Source: Alcaligenaceae bacterium
Lineage (GTDB): Bacteria; Pseudomonadota; Gammaproteobacteria; Burkholderiales; Burkholderiaceae_B
Direction of reading: 5' to 3'
DNA length: 64,000 nt
NCBI GenBank assembly: GCA_030538235.1
Contig: JAUNUJ010000011.1
Location: 1 to 64,000 of the forward strand
Of this stretch, positions 12,541-20,923 are shown one piece after another. Under the pieces are notes generated by a model, which saw only the letters and a program-made list of their open reading frames with translations, searched no databases and had not been told where the DNA came from. The translations under genes and the position numbers were made by a program. Every line of letters starts with the position of its first letter. Within the stretch, counting starts at the first letter, position 1.

Positions 12541-12936
12541 TTACTCAGTGGTTTTGCCGTCAAAATGCTCTTCTTTTTCATTGGCCTTGACATCAACCAC
12601 CACACCGTCACGATGCTCCGGCGGACCGTATAAAGTGTATAACTTCAGAGGCTCCTCACCGGTGTTAATGACATTGTGCTTGGCACCGGCCGGCACAATG
12701 GCACCGAAGTCTGCTTTGACCTCGTATTCAGTGTCATCGATAATCAGCTTACCCGTACCCTGTTCAAAACGGAAGAACTGATCATGCCCCTCGTGCACCT
12801 CAGCACCGATATCATCACCTGGCTGAATAGTCATCAGTACTAACTGCAAATGCTCACCGGTGTATAGCACCTTACGGTATAAGTCATTGTCTTCGGTTAA
12901 CTCTTCGATATCGTCACAAAAGCCTTTTTTAGACAT
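12541..12936 (-). CDS. Small cupin-domain protein
   Basis: This 131-residue single-domain cupin shows both conserved segments: GAEVHEGHDQFFRFEQGTG (motif 1, with His-His-Gln/Glu metal ligands) and GAIVPAGAKHNVIN (motif 2, His). Such monocupins are metal-binding beta-barrels with varied roles, and no substrate can be named. It is preceded by AGGAG and followed by its own terminator, so it is monocistronic. It sits on the same strand as, but is probably independent of, the pyrG operon downstream. Confidence 0.85.
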   Translation of the reverse strand: MSKKGFCDDIEELTEDNDLYRKVLYTGEHLQLVLMTIQPGDDIGAEVHEGHDQFFRFEQGTGKLIIDDTEYEVKADFGAIVPAGAKHNVINTGEEPLKLYTLYGPPEHRDGVVVDVKANEKEEHFDGKTTE

Positions 12937-13067
12937 AAGCTACTCTCCTGTTTAAATAAAGTAAAAAAACACTGCTAATTAGCTAGCGCTGTGTTTCGTC
13001 CAATCAATCATAATATCTTAAGCTGAATGATCCTGTGTTTAATTGTAAACTATCGCGCAAAGATTAA

Positions 13068-13100
13068 GACCCTCCCTGAGACAAAACTCAAGGAGGGTCA
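13068..13100 (-). terminator. Hairpin after the esterase-like gene
   Basis: GACCCTCC(C/T)TGAG arms with a short ACAAAA loop form a strong stem. The following tract on the minus strand (TCTTAATCTTT) is only moderately U-rich. Confidence 0.65.
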
Positions 13101-13141
13101 AGACACTAGATAACGCTTAAGTTTATATTTAAAGCTTAAAC

Positions 13142-14497
13142 TTATTGCGCTTCAAGTAAAGCCTGTACATCTAATAAAATTAACTCATTATCATCTGCTA
13201 CGTTAGGCTGACGGCTAGTTGATTTAGGGTAATTGTTGTCATTACCAACAACGATATAGCGCTCACCAACCACATCCACGTTTTCAATGGTAAAGAACGG
13301 GAACTGGAATTTACCATCGATTAGATCAACTTTGGATTTTTTATTAGGGTCTTGAATATCCATCAAGTCAATGTAGCCGACTTTACGAATCATCTGCTGC
13401 TCAGGATTTAACTCGATTTTATATACGCGCTTAAAGTCAGCCACGTCATCAAAGCAACGAGTCACATCATCACCCTGTTTGCATGCCTTGTCAGCCGTGC
13501 CTTCAGTATCATCACGCTCAATGATCAGACCGTAACGCTCATCGATCATATTGAAATCACCGATTGAATGCTTGGCGTCTTCCAGTGGGTAGAAAAAAGA
13601 TTTACCGGTGTATTTTTCAGTCGCCAAATCAAACTCTAAAACGCGCAATACAGGCTTACCGTCGACTTCTTCAAAAGCACTTTTCTCACTATTCCACAGC
13701 ACACCCTCTAACAATGGGTATAAGGTTTTACCATCTGCTGATAAAGCCATGCCCTCAAAACCCTTGGAGCGACGCACTTGGAATTCAGGCAATTTACCCT
13801 CAGGACTACCGGGTAAAGTCATACCGGGATAGTCCGGTGATTTAACCACTTTACCGTCCACTTCGGTTTCAAAAACCTCAACAACCTGACCTTGACGGTC
13901 TAATTTTAATAAGAACGGACCAAACTCCTCACCAACCCAGAAGTTATCGCCAACCACTTGCAAGCTTTCAGGATCAAAATCCTCGCCGGTTAAATAACGG
14001 GTCTCAGTGTCTTCATGAGTAATACGGAAAGGTACTTTTTTATTCGCGTCTTTGATAAACACAGTTTCCATATGTTCCCACTGATCTTTTTCAAAATCAA
14101 TTTTGTACAGATTAAAATACAAGGCGCTGTCGCTGGAATTTAGTTTATTACCTAGACCATTGTCAGTGAGAATCCAGAACGTACCGTCGCCATTATTCAC
14201 AATACCGGAATGGCCTTGAATGGCTTGACCTTCAAATGGAAAATTCACGCCGGTAGGACGACCATTGGACTTACCCTCAATCACAGCTAATTCCTCAATG
14301 CGGTGTTTTTCGTGGAATTTACCATTAACATGTAAATCCTTAGGGGCATCTGCGGGCACTTGAATTTTAGTGTCACCGGCTAGGATTAAATGAGCTTCTA
14401 AGGTGGCGGGATACTTTTCTGCAGCGTGAGCGGCAACAAAACTCGCGCTCAAAGCAAATAAAGTTGAAACGATGGTGCTAGTGTATTTTAACTTCAT
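13142..14497 (-). CDS. Secreted esterase-like/phytase-like beta-propeller protein
   Basis: This 451-residue exported protein has a Sec signal peptide (about 1-25, ending AAHAAEK). The mature part fits the 'esterase-like activity of phytase family': HRIEELAVIEGKSNG, IQGHSGIVNNGDGTFWILTDNGLGNKLNS, ESLQVVGDNFWVGEEFGPFLLKLD and the C-terminal VVGNDNNYPKS, which are recurrent blade motifs of this periplasmic family. Substrate is unknown; phosphoesters are likely. AGAGGA precedes the ATG. It lies 94 bases after the lipoprotein gene on the same strand and may be co-transcribed with it. Confidence 0.8.
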   Translation of the reverse strand: MKLKYTSTIVSTLFALSASFVAAHAAEKYPATLEAHLILAGDTKIQVPADAPKDLHVNGKFHEKHRIEELAVIEGKSNGRPTGVNFPFEGQAIQGHSGIVNNGDGTFWILTDNGLGNKLNSSDSALYFNLYKIDFEKDQWEHMETVFIKDANKKVPFRITHEDTETRYLTGEDFDPESLQVVGDNFWVGEEFGPFLLKLDRQGQVVEVFETEVDGKVVKSPDYPGMTLPGSPEGKLPEFQVRRSKGFEGMALSADGKTLYPLLEGVLWNSEKSAFEEVDGKPVLRVLEFDLATEKYTGKSFFYPLEDAKHSIGDFNMIDERYGLIIERDDTEGTADKACKQGDDVTRCFDDVADFKRVYKIELNPEQQMIRKVGYIDLMDIQDPNKKSKVDLIDGKFQFPFFTIENVDVVGERYIVVGNDNNYPKSTSRQPNVADDNELILLDVQALLEAQ

Positions 14498-14591
14498 CTT
14501 TTTCCTCTACTAAATTGGGGGGGAATAAAGATGAAGTATACAAATCGATAATTACAGGCTGACGACCAAGCAGTGACAATTTCGTGTCATG

Positions 14592-14993
14592 TTATTTTTC
14601 TTTTTCAGGAATTAACTTACGGAAAAATGGCTTATCGTCCGGATCCGGCGCCGGCTTTCTGACGACTAAGTCCTTGCAGATACCCTCAGGTGCAGCGGCA
14701 ATAAAGGCATGCATGGACCTAAAAGTCTCTATCTCTGCCGGATCGCTCAGCTCTGACTCTTCCGACACGCCACCCAGATTAATCACATTCTCCTGACCGA
14801 ACTCCTTAAGCATTTCATCAAAAGCACAACCGCAGAAATTAGCGTTTTGGTTACCGGCATAAAAAGTGCAGGCGTTAATAAAATTAAAACGAACGACGGT
14901 TATTTGGCGTTCAGGATCGTCTTTGCCATCACCGCAAGCACTGAGAGTCAAAGCTGCTAAGAGAGCTATTAAATATTTACTATATCGAGTCAT
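14592..14993 (-). CDS. Hypothetical lipoprotein
   Basis: The 133-residue product starts with a lipoprotein signal peptide whose lipobox is LSAC (Cys at about residue 20). The Asp two residues later (CGDGKDD) may favour other sorting than Asp+2. The mature part has three further Cys (CTFYAGNQNANFCGCAF and ICKDL), possibly disulfide-bonded, and resembles small 'hypothetical' periplasmic proteins of this group. Function is not recognised. Confidence 0.6.
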   Translation of the reverse strand: MTRYSKYLIALLAALTLSACGDGKDDPERQITVVRFNFINACTFYAGNQNANFCGCAFDEMLKEFGQENVINLGGVSEESELSDPAEIETFRSMHAFIAAAPEGICKDLVVRKPAPDPDDKPFFRKLIPEKEK

Positions 14994-15056
14994 TGGCTAT
15001 GAATTGTTATATTTACTTAGGGCAGTATGCCATTAATACGTGACAAGTCAAAGAAT

Positions 15057-15680
15057 TTACCGTGATTTTTTAGCAATCATCGTGGCAAATTGCATTTGTA
15101 CGTAGCTACCATCCGGGTTACGACGATGCAACTGACCCACATCCTCGTTATATTTCAAGAATTCCCACCCCTGATAATAATCACGCAACTCCCCCTCTTT
15201 AAAACTAAAAGTTAAATCGGATTTCACCGGATAAGCCTCGGTATCCATCGCACAGACAATGATATTGATGCCACCGGGTCTAGTAGATTTTTGCATCTGC
15301 TCTATTAAAGGTGGAATAGTCTCGGGCTGTAAGAACATCATCACCACCGTACAAACCAACACATCATAGTCTGCGTTAATCGTGGGGTCTTGATTAAGAT
15401 CTCTCACCGCGGTGCGAATAGTCTCAATACCCTCTTTTTCGATAATATTGTCGAGGATTTGAATAGCGTGGGGATTCACATCAAAGGCATCCACCGTAAA
15501 ACCGTGCTGTGCTAAGTAAAGTGCATTACGACCACGGCCGGAGCCAATATCCAACGCCCTCTCACCCACAAAATACGGCGTAGCGGCTAAGACTTCAGAA
15601 TGCGTAGCGCTGAGTCCGTAGGTGTCTTTGAAATAATCGCTTGGGAGCTGCGCAAGTGAGGATTGATTTTGTTTGGTCAT
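15057..15680 (-). CDS. tehB: TehB-type SAM-dependent methyltransferase
   Basis: From the chosen ATG the protein has 207 residues, the usual TehB length. The opening YFKDTYGLSATHSEVL is characteristic of TehB, and the SAM-binding motif I is ALDIGSGRGRNALYLAQHG. TehB methylates tellurite and selenite and gives resistance in Haemophilus and E. coli. An upstream extension of 60 codons is in frame but has no family similarity, so it was not used. The ribosome site is poor. It is divergent from the CdiI-like gene. Confidence 0.8.
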   Translation of the reverse strand: MTKQNQSSLAQLPSDYFKDTYGLSATHSEVLAATPYFVGERALDIGSGRGRNALYLAQHGFTVDAFDVNPHAIQILDNIIEKEGIETIRTAVRDLNQDPTINADYDVLVCTVVMMFLQPETIPPLIEQMQKSTRPGGINIIVCAMDTEAYPVKSDLTFSFKEGELRDYYQGWEFLKYNEDVGQLHRRNPDGSYVQMQFATMIAKKSR

Positions 15681-15917
15681 AGTAAAAGATTTCACAATAA
15701 AATTGATTATCAAGTAAGCTATTTTAATGGAAATTTTTGACGTTTGAAGCTGACGCGATTTTTGAGCACAACTCATAGGGCTAGATTCCCCCTCTGCCAC
15801 ACGAGTTGTCCAATCATTTGATTTTGTAATTTGATAGTTGGTGACTATTAAGCTACTCAAAGCTGAACCTATAATTGACCTTAACCTAGCGCTTATTGCT
15901 ATTAAATAGTAAACCCT

Positions 15918-16331
15918 ATGATCACAAAATTTAAAAATACGCTAAAAATTTGGTGGCAGGCGATATTTCCTGAGTCTCCACTATATCCCACCCCCTCACC
16001 TATAGAAACTCAAGTGATGCCAAGGCATGAGTACGAGGACATTGATCAGTTGATGGGCTGCTATTTTAATCAGGACATGTGTATTATTTGTGATTGTGAC
16101 AGTATAGAAGAGGCAGTCGCTTATTTTGTCGCCGACTATAATGAACAAACACTAAACACCTTGCTGCGAGAGATGACTCGTTTTGAAGCGGACTTTCCGG
16201 ATGATTTAGACACAGCCTTTACAGTGCAATTTTCTCCCGAAGTCGATGTGATTCCGGTCAGTAATTTCTTTAGCCTCATCAGGAGTACGATTAAGCAAAG
16301 CTATCCGCATTTATTTCAAATACCGGATTAA
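15918..16331 (+). CDS. CdiI_2-like immunity protein (orphan)
   Basis: The 137-residue acidic protein carries a motif typical of the CdiI_2 contact-dependent-inhibition immunity family: IDQLMGCYFNQDM at residues 42-54, followed by SIEEAVAYFVADYNEQTLNTLLREM and a C-terminal helix. Members neutralise the C-terminal toxin of CdiA-like proteins. No toxin, CdiA or CdiB is nearby, so it looks like an orphan. AT-rich base use suggests acquisition. This is a call from memory of the motif; a hypothetical protein of another family is possible. Confidence 0.5.
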   Translation: MITKFKNTLKIWWQAIFPESPLYPTPSPIETQVMPRHEYEDIDQLMGCYFNQDMCIICDCDSIEEAVAYFVADYNEQTLNTLLREMTRFEADFPDDLDTAFTVQFSPEVDVIPVSNFFSLIRSTIKQSYPHLFQIPD

Positions 16332-16411
16332 GTTGCAGGCAAAAAAATACCCCGTCATCATATTGATTGACAAATAGGACACGTTTTGGTCACAGCCCAG
16401 AAAAAGGACAG

Positions 16412-16445
16412 AAAAAAACCGCTTAAAGCTGTAAACTTTAGCGGC
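16412..16445 (-). terminator. Terminator of tRNA-Asn
   Basis: CCGCTTAAAG...CTTTAGCGG hairpin followed on the minus strand by seven T, directly after the tRNA. Confidence 0.88.
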
Positions 16446-16472
16446 TAATCACTTGATTTACTTAGTATTTAG

Positions 16473-16548
16473 TGGCTCCCCCAACTGGACTTGAACCAGT
16501 GACCTGCGGATTAACAGTCCGTCGCTCTACCGACTGAGCTATGGGGGA
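16473..16548 (-). tRNA. tRNA-Asn (GUU anticodon)
   Basis: The 76-base minus-strand sequence folds as a cloverleaf: acceptor stem TCCCCCA/TGGGGGA, D-arm AGCTCAGTCGGTAGAGC, anticodon stem-loop GGACTGTTAATCC with GTT, and T-arm ending GGTTCAAGTCC. The CCA end is encoded. It has its own terminator. Confidence 0.97.
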
Positions 16549-16927
16549 ACTGAACTAAGCAAAATAATATTATGCGTGTATTTCAGATTTATTGCAAGCC
16601 ATTTTGCTATCAAATTTAAATTTAGTCTTTAAATAGTGCTTTTATGCAACATTTACACAACAAACACTAAAAAAATACTTTGAACTTGAAATTTTAAGCT
16701 TGAATTAGTTGCGTTTAAAAACGACCTGTTTATGTTTTTGGCTTGAATAAGGTCATAACCATAGCATAAATTATGGCACTGTGCGCCGTTAATCCGCACT
16801 TCAATAAAAATCACTACAAAACCAAACAAAAACCCGGAGCTATCAACCCCCTAGTGCTCAAGCTTTAATAACAATCAAAACGCACTACCAACACACAAAG
16901 ACCTTGCCCAACCAAACTAAGCCCTAC
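16549..16927. other. Non-coding stretch upstream of tRNA-Asn
   Basis: 379 AT-rich bases. It must hold the tRNA promoter near 16555-16600 on the minus strand. No ORF, strong hairpin or repeat was seen in the rest. Confidence 0.5.
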
Positions 16928-17341
16928 TTAATCCACATCAATTGGCGTGACCGATACGCCCTGCTCCGCAAAGACTGCCTGAGCGACACCTAAGGCGTTT
17001 AGCGCGCGTGGGAACCCCACATAAGGAATCAAATGCATAATACAGCCAACAATTTCGCCTGCGGTCAAACCGACATTTAAACCGGTCACCACATGCATAC
17101 CGATTTGCGGCGTTCCTTGAGCCACTAAAGCCGAGATAGTCGTTAAAACCTTTTGCTTATTATCCAGTCCGGGACGCGCGTAAATATCGCCAAAGGCGAA
17201 CTCGACCACGTATTTTTGCAAATCCGGGGCCACATCCTTGAAACCCTCACCAATATCCATATGACCGGTGGTACAGTCCGCGGTAGGGACAGTTAATTCC
17301 TTGAGCTTATCCAAGCCCTTTTGATAACGTTCGCTTGTCAT
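16928..17341 (-). CDS. Carboxymuconolactone decarboxylase-family protein
   Basis: This 137-residue protein matches the CMD fold (AhpD-like superfamily): KVLTTISALVAQGTPQIGMHVVTGLNVGLTAGEIVGCIMHLIPYVGFPRALNAL is the usual core with a conserved His. It lacks the CxxC pair of peroxidase-type AhpD, so it is closer to the gamma-CMD branch. In gamma-CMD the reaction is decarboxylation in aromatic degradation, but no catabolic genes are adjacent and the role here is unknown. It has an AAAGGAG ribosome site and is monocistronic. Confidence 0.85.
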   Translation of the reverse strand: MTSERYQKGLDKLKELTVPTADCTTGHMDIGEGFKDVAPDLQKYVVEFAFGDIYARPGLDNKQKVLTTISALVAQGTPQIGMHVVTGLNVGLTAGEIVGCIMHLIPYVGFPRALNALGVAQAVFAEQGVSVTPIDVD

Positions 17342-17447
17342 TTGTTGATATCTCCTTTGAAAATACGATAAATCACGTCCAACGGTCTATTTTAACAAAT
17401 GACCATCATTAGACATGATCGCGCCAAAAATAAGCTTGAACAATGAC

Positions 17448-18374
17448 TTATTGATTAACCGCTTGTTCAGTAACTACAGGGCTATGAATGGGGTCAAAGT
17501 GAGTCAGTACGGACATGACTAACGGCTCGGCATTTTTAATGCGCATTTCGACCTCATCAGAAATATCATGCCCCTCGGCAATTGTCATTGCTGCCGGTAA
17601 ATCTAAATGTACCTCAACCAACACAAAATCACCGGCCTTGCGGGTCTTTAGATCATGAAAATCAACTAATCCGGGGGTGCCGCGAATGGCATTGCTAATT
17701 TTATCGAGGGTTTCTTTGTCAACTGAACGATCGGCTAAATCCATCAAGGCATTCCAGCCCATTTTCACCCCCATAAAGGCAATCATCGAACCGACGATAA
17801 GGGAGGCGACCAGATCAGCGTAGTTCACACCAAAGAAATTCGCTGCCAAACCCACTGCCACCACCACTGAGGAAATCGCATCAGAACGGGCATGCACCGC
17901 ATTGGCCATAATCATGGTTGAATCAACGCGTTTAGCCTCTCTTGCCATATACCGGTATAGACCCTCTTTGCCGACAATGGCAGTTAACGCAATAAAGAAA
18001 GCCAAACCGGCGTTAATCTCAACCATCACCCCACTTTGAATTCGACCGACGCTAGTAATAATAATCTGCGCACCCACACCAATTAACAAAATAGCGATCA
18101 CCAATACAGCAATGGTCTCAAAACGAAAATGTCCGTGGGGGTGGTTAGCATCCGGGCTTTGCTTTGAGAAACGATTGGCGACCAAGACCACAAAATCCGA
18201 GACTAAATCAGATAAGCTATGAAGTGCATCAGCAATCAAAGAATAAGAATGTGTAATTAAACCAAAGATTATTTGCAGTATGGTAAGAACTACGTTGACT
18301 AAAATACTGGTATAAGTGGTTTTATTAGCTGCCCTAATCCTCTCGACAGCACTGACATTAGATTTTATTGCCAT
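17448..18374 (-). CDS. Cation diffusion facilitator (FieF/CDF family efflux protein)
   Basis: The 308-residue protein has six membrane segments and the two metal-binding pairs of CDF transporters: HSLSD in TM2 (SLIADALHSLSDLVSDF) and the equivalent HARSDAISS in TM5. A cytoplasmic C-terminal domain (about 215-300) has the HDLKTRKAGDFVLVEVHLDLPA pattern. It exports Zn2+, Fe2+ or similar by proton antiport from the cytoplasm. A GTG 13 codons upstream is in frame, but the ATG at 18374 has AGGA before it and starts the conserved N-terminus. Confidence 0.92.
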   Translation of the reverse strand: MAIKSNVSAVERIRAANKTTYTSILVNVVLTILQIIFGLITHSYSLIADALHSLSDLVSDFVVLVANRFSKQSPDANHPHGHFRFETIAVLVIAILLIGVGAQIIITSVGRIQSGVMVEINAGLAFFIALTAIVGKEGLYRYMAREAKRVDSTMIMANAVHARSDAISSVVVAVGLAANFFGVNYADLVASLIVGSMIAFMGVKMGWNALMDLADRSVDKETLDKISNAIRGTPGLVDFHDLKTRKAGDFVLVEVHLDLPAAMTIAEGHDISDEVEMRIKNAEPLVMSVLTHFDPIHSPVVTEQAVNQ

Positions 18375-18746
18375 AAAATTAAATATCCTAAACAAAAAAT
18401 GAACAATTTTCACAGCGCATAGACAATTCAGGCTGTGTTGTGTGGGCCTATTGTAGCCAATAAAAGAGTACCGTCATCAAACGTTTATGAGAATTAATCT
18501 TATTCCTATCCCATGATCTATCGCTGTGCCTATCATAACTCATCAGCAAAAACCACCACATAAAAACACCATAGTTGTTTTTTCAACGTAGCACTGTAAC
18601 AATAATGACTAGGCAGTAATTAGGTTACTATCTACTTATGCTAAATTAAAAACATCAATCTCCTTAACAATAAAAATCACGCTGCAAAGACAGCACAATA
18701 TGGTCTGGACAAACAATAGCATTAGACGGATTAAGGAGTGGAGACA
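18375..18746. other. Divergent intergenic region between the CDF and methyltransferase genes
   Basis: About 370 bases with no supported gene. It should hold promoters for both directions. The methyltransferase ribosome site TAAGGAG lies at its right end. A TGAGAATTAATCTTA segment near 18490 is only a weak Fur-like match. Confidence 0.4.
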
Positions 18747-19583
18747 ATGACGAAAATGCAATTCTCTATGCGAGATAGAACCGCGGATACCCTGCTGTTG
18801 ACGCTTTATGCTCGGGCTAATGAATCACAAACAGCTCGACCGTTAATCCAAGATGACTACGCAATTAAGCTAGTTGAGCAGATTGACTACGACTTTTCTA
18901 TCTTTGACAACACGCCGACGACCTCTGTCGGTGTGGCTCTGCGCAGTGTGCACTTTGATAATATGACGCGTGACTTTATCGAGTCGCACCAACAACCGAT
19001 CGTGGTGGTGGTAGGTTGCGGTTTAGATACGCGCAAACAGCGTTTAGGCGCTATCACCGACAAAGCCATTTTCTATCAATTAGACTTACCCGATGTGATC
19101 GCCTTCAGAAAGAAAATCCTCCCAGCCGAGGCTAATGAATTTCATATCAGCGGCAGTCTACTTCAGACTAAGTGGAAGGACATTCTTCTGTCCAAACATC
19201 CCGATGGTGATTTCCTTTTTATCATTGAGGGTGTCCTGATGTATTTCTCCGAACCGGATAATCGTCAGTTTTTTGAACAAATCGCAGACCGCTTTAAAGG
19301 CGCCGAGCTTCAATTTGATATGTTTAATCGCTGGATGAGTCAAAATACTGCCCTGCATGAGGGGGTTAATCGAACCATGGCCACGTTTAAATTCGGCATC
19401 AACAATGAAAAGCAAATTGAAAACTGGCACGATGATCTTTGCTATGAACAAACCTGGTTACTTAACGATTTTCCGGACTGGTATCGTATGGGGCTTCCAT
19501 TTGTGAGCATGTATCTGGTATCTTATGCTGTGCGTACCGCCGCTAAATTTCTTAAATTTACTATTAAGCAGCCAACAGCTTAA
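18747..19583 (+). CDS. Class I SAM-dependent methyltransferase (LCMT/TcmP-like O-methyltransferase)
   Basis: This 278-residue protein resembles the leucine carboxyl methyltransferase/TcmP family: RTADTLLLTLYARANESQ, DYAIKLVEQIDYDF, the SAM-binding VVVVGCGLDTRKQRLG (about 90-105) and FLFIIEGVLMYFSEPD. Family members O-methylate carboxyl groups of small molecules. The GTG three codons upstream is part of the Shine-Dalgarno (TAAGGAGTGG), so the ATG at 18747 is preferred. It is 14 bases before a 2-hydroxyacid dehydrogenase and probably co-transcribed with it. Confidence 0.8.
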   Translation: MTKMQFSMRDRTADTLLLTLYARANESQTARPLIQDDYAIKLVEQIDYDFSIFDNTPTTSVGVALRSVHFDNMTRDFIESHQQPIVVVVGCGLDTRKQRLGAITDKAIFYQLDLPDVIAFRKKILPAEANEFHISGSLLQTKWKDILLSKHPDGDFLFIIEGVLMYFSEPDNRQFFEQIADRFKGAELQFDMFNRWMSQNTALHEGVNRTMATFKFGINNEKQIENWHDDLCYEQTWLLNDFPDWYRMGLPFVSMYLVSYAVRTAAKFLKFTIKQPTA

Positions 19584-19597
19584 AGGGAGTCTTCACT

Positions 19598-20560
19598 GTG
19601 AAGCCAGTGCTATTAAGTCTATTAAATGTCTCAGATGTCGATCGAGTACGCCTCGGTGCCTATTATGAAGTGCTTCAAGTTAGCAATGTAGCCGAGGCCT
19701 CGACCCTACCCCCTGAGACATTACAACGCGTAGAGGCTCTATATGGCTCGGCGACTAGACAATTGAGCTTCGAGTTTCTCGATTCCTTGCCAAATCTGAA
19801 AGTGATTAGTAGTTTCGGCGTGGGTTTTGACCCTTACGATGAATCATATCTTAAAGCTCGCAAAATTCGTTTGGGCTATACCCCGGATGTGTTAAATGAC
19901 TGTGTGGCCGATTTAGCCATAGCCCTGATGCTAGATTGCGCACGCGAATTAACTGCCTCCGATCGCTACTTACGGGCCGGTCGTTGGATTAGCGACGGTC
20001 AATTCCGTTTAGGTGTGAGTGTAACCGGCAAACGCCTAGGTATATTGGGTTTGGGTCGTATCGGCTTGGAAATTGCCGAACGCGCCAAGGGGTTCCGTAT
20101 GGAGATTCTCTACCACAATCGTAAAGCGCGTAGTGATGTGCCGGAGCATTATCGCTATATCGAATCCCCTATTGAGCTTGCCAAACAAGCGGATTTTCTA
20201 ATTGTTGCCACACCTGGTGGGCCCGCCACTGAGAAACTGGTAAATCAAGAAGTCTTGCAAGCCCTAGGGCCGGATAGCTATTTAATTAATATTGCTCGTG
20301 GTGCGGTGATTGATGAGGAGGCACTAGTCGAAGTCTTGAAAAACAAAGGCATCGCCGGTGCCGGTCTCGATGTTTTTGCTCACGAACCCCATGTGCCCGA
20401 GGCCTTACTTGCACTGGATAATGTTATTTTAACTCCGCATATTGCCAGTGCTACTGTGGAAACGCGTAACGCCATGCGCGAATTATCAATTCAGAACTTT
20501 CTGCATTTTGCCGAAAGCGGTGAGGTCAAAGTCGCCGTGCCTTGGGCTAATTACTCCTAA
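19598..20560 (+). CDS. D-isomer-specific 2-hydroxyacid dehydrogenase
   Basis: The 320-residue NAD(P)-dependent enzyme has the Rossmann motif GKRLGILGLGRIGLEIAERAKGF (about 147-169) and the catalytic residues Arg in INIARGAVIDEEAL, Glu in AGAGLDVFAHEPHVPEAL and His in VILTPHIASATVETR. It reduces a 2-oxoacid such as glyoxylate, hydroxypyruvate or phenylpyruvate; the exact substrate cannot be read. It starts with GTG after AAAGGGAG, 14 bases behind the methyltransferase, and ends at a terminator. Confidence 0.93.
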   Translation: MKPVLLSLLNVSDVDRVRLGAYYEVLQVSNVAEASTLPPETLQRVEALYGSATRQLSFEFLDSLPNLKVISSFGVGFDPYDESYLKARKIRLGYTPDVLNDCVADLAIALMLDCARELTASDRYLRAGRWISDGQFRLGVSVTGKRLGILGLGRIGLEIAERAKGFRMEILYHNRKARSDVPEHYRYIESPIELAKQADFLIVATPGGPATEKLVNQEVLQALGPDSYLINIARGAVIDEEALVEVLKNKGIAGAGLDVFAHEPHVPEALLALDNVILTPHIASATVETRNAMRELSIQNFLHFAESGEVKVAVPWANYS

Positions 20561-20577
20561 ACCATCTGCTTCTAAAG

Positions 20578-20609
20578 CAAAAGGCGTCACACTACAATGA
20601 CGCCTTTTC
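20578..20609. terminator. Terminator after the dehydrogenase, possibly bidirectional
   Basis: AAGGCGTCA-CACTACAA-TGACGCCTT with TTTT on the plus strand and an A-run on the other side. It lies between convergent genes. Confidence 0.85.
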
Positions 20610-20622
20610 TAATTTGCAAGAC

Positions 20623-20829
20623 TTAATACCACTTATACATAGCAAATAACAAAGAGACAAAAATTGTCAGTCCTATGATGATTTTCATCATCAGATCGCC
20701 ATTGACCCCCAACCATCTAAAAAAGGCCCCAATGGTGCTTTGCCAATAAATATCAACGGTAGCGCTAAAAAATCGTAGAATCCAGAAAGCGATTAAAAAT
20801 AGAAAAAGAAAACGAACAAGAACTGCCAT
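20623..20829 (-). CDS. Small inner-membrane protein, unknown function
   Basis: The 68-residue protein has two hydrophobic segments (about 4-24 and 45-64) separated by a short polar loop (YWQSTIGAFFRWLGVNGD). A TTG five codons upstream is in frame; the ATG at 20829 with GAGTGG before it was chosen. It follows the typA terminator on the same strand and ends at the shared terminator. No family is recognised. Confidence 0.55.
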   Translation of the reverse strand: MAVLVRFLFLFLIAFWILRFFSATVDIYWQSTIGAFFRWLGVNGDLMMKIIIGLTIFVSLLFAMYKWY

Positions 20830-20848
20830 CACAACACCACTCAAAAAA

Positions 20849-20886
20849 AGACGACCTCAGTGATTTTACCACTAAGGCCGTCTTCA
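20849..20886 (-). terminator. Terminator of the rimP-typA operon
   Basis: AAGACGRCCTYAGTG arms around a TTTTAC-type loop, followed on the minus strand by seven T, 38 bases after the typA stop. Confidence 0.9.
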
Positions 20887-20923
20887 GATTAATTGCAGCA
20901 AGTAAAGCCTGCAGGCAAGCTAA

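Noticed and set aside
15681-15860. 60-codon N-terminal extension of the tehB frame
   Set aside because: TehB family proteins begin at the chosen ATG, and the extension has no conserved content.
16350-16415. AGGACACGTTTTGGTCACAG and AAAAAGGACAG, which look like end repeats of an IS21-type element
   Set aside because: Too short and without transposase remnants or a second end.
18480-18515. Fur-like TGAGAATTAATCTTA upstream of the methyltransferase and CDF genes
   Set aside because: The right half matches the consensus poorly; AT-rich DNA gives such matches by chance.
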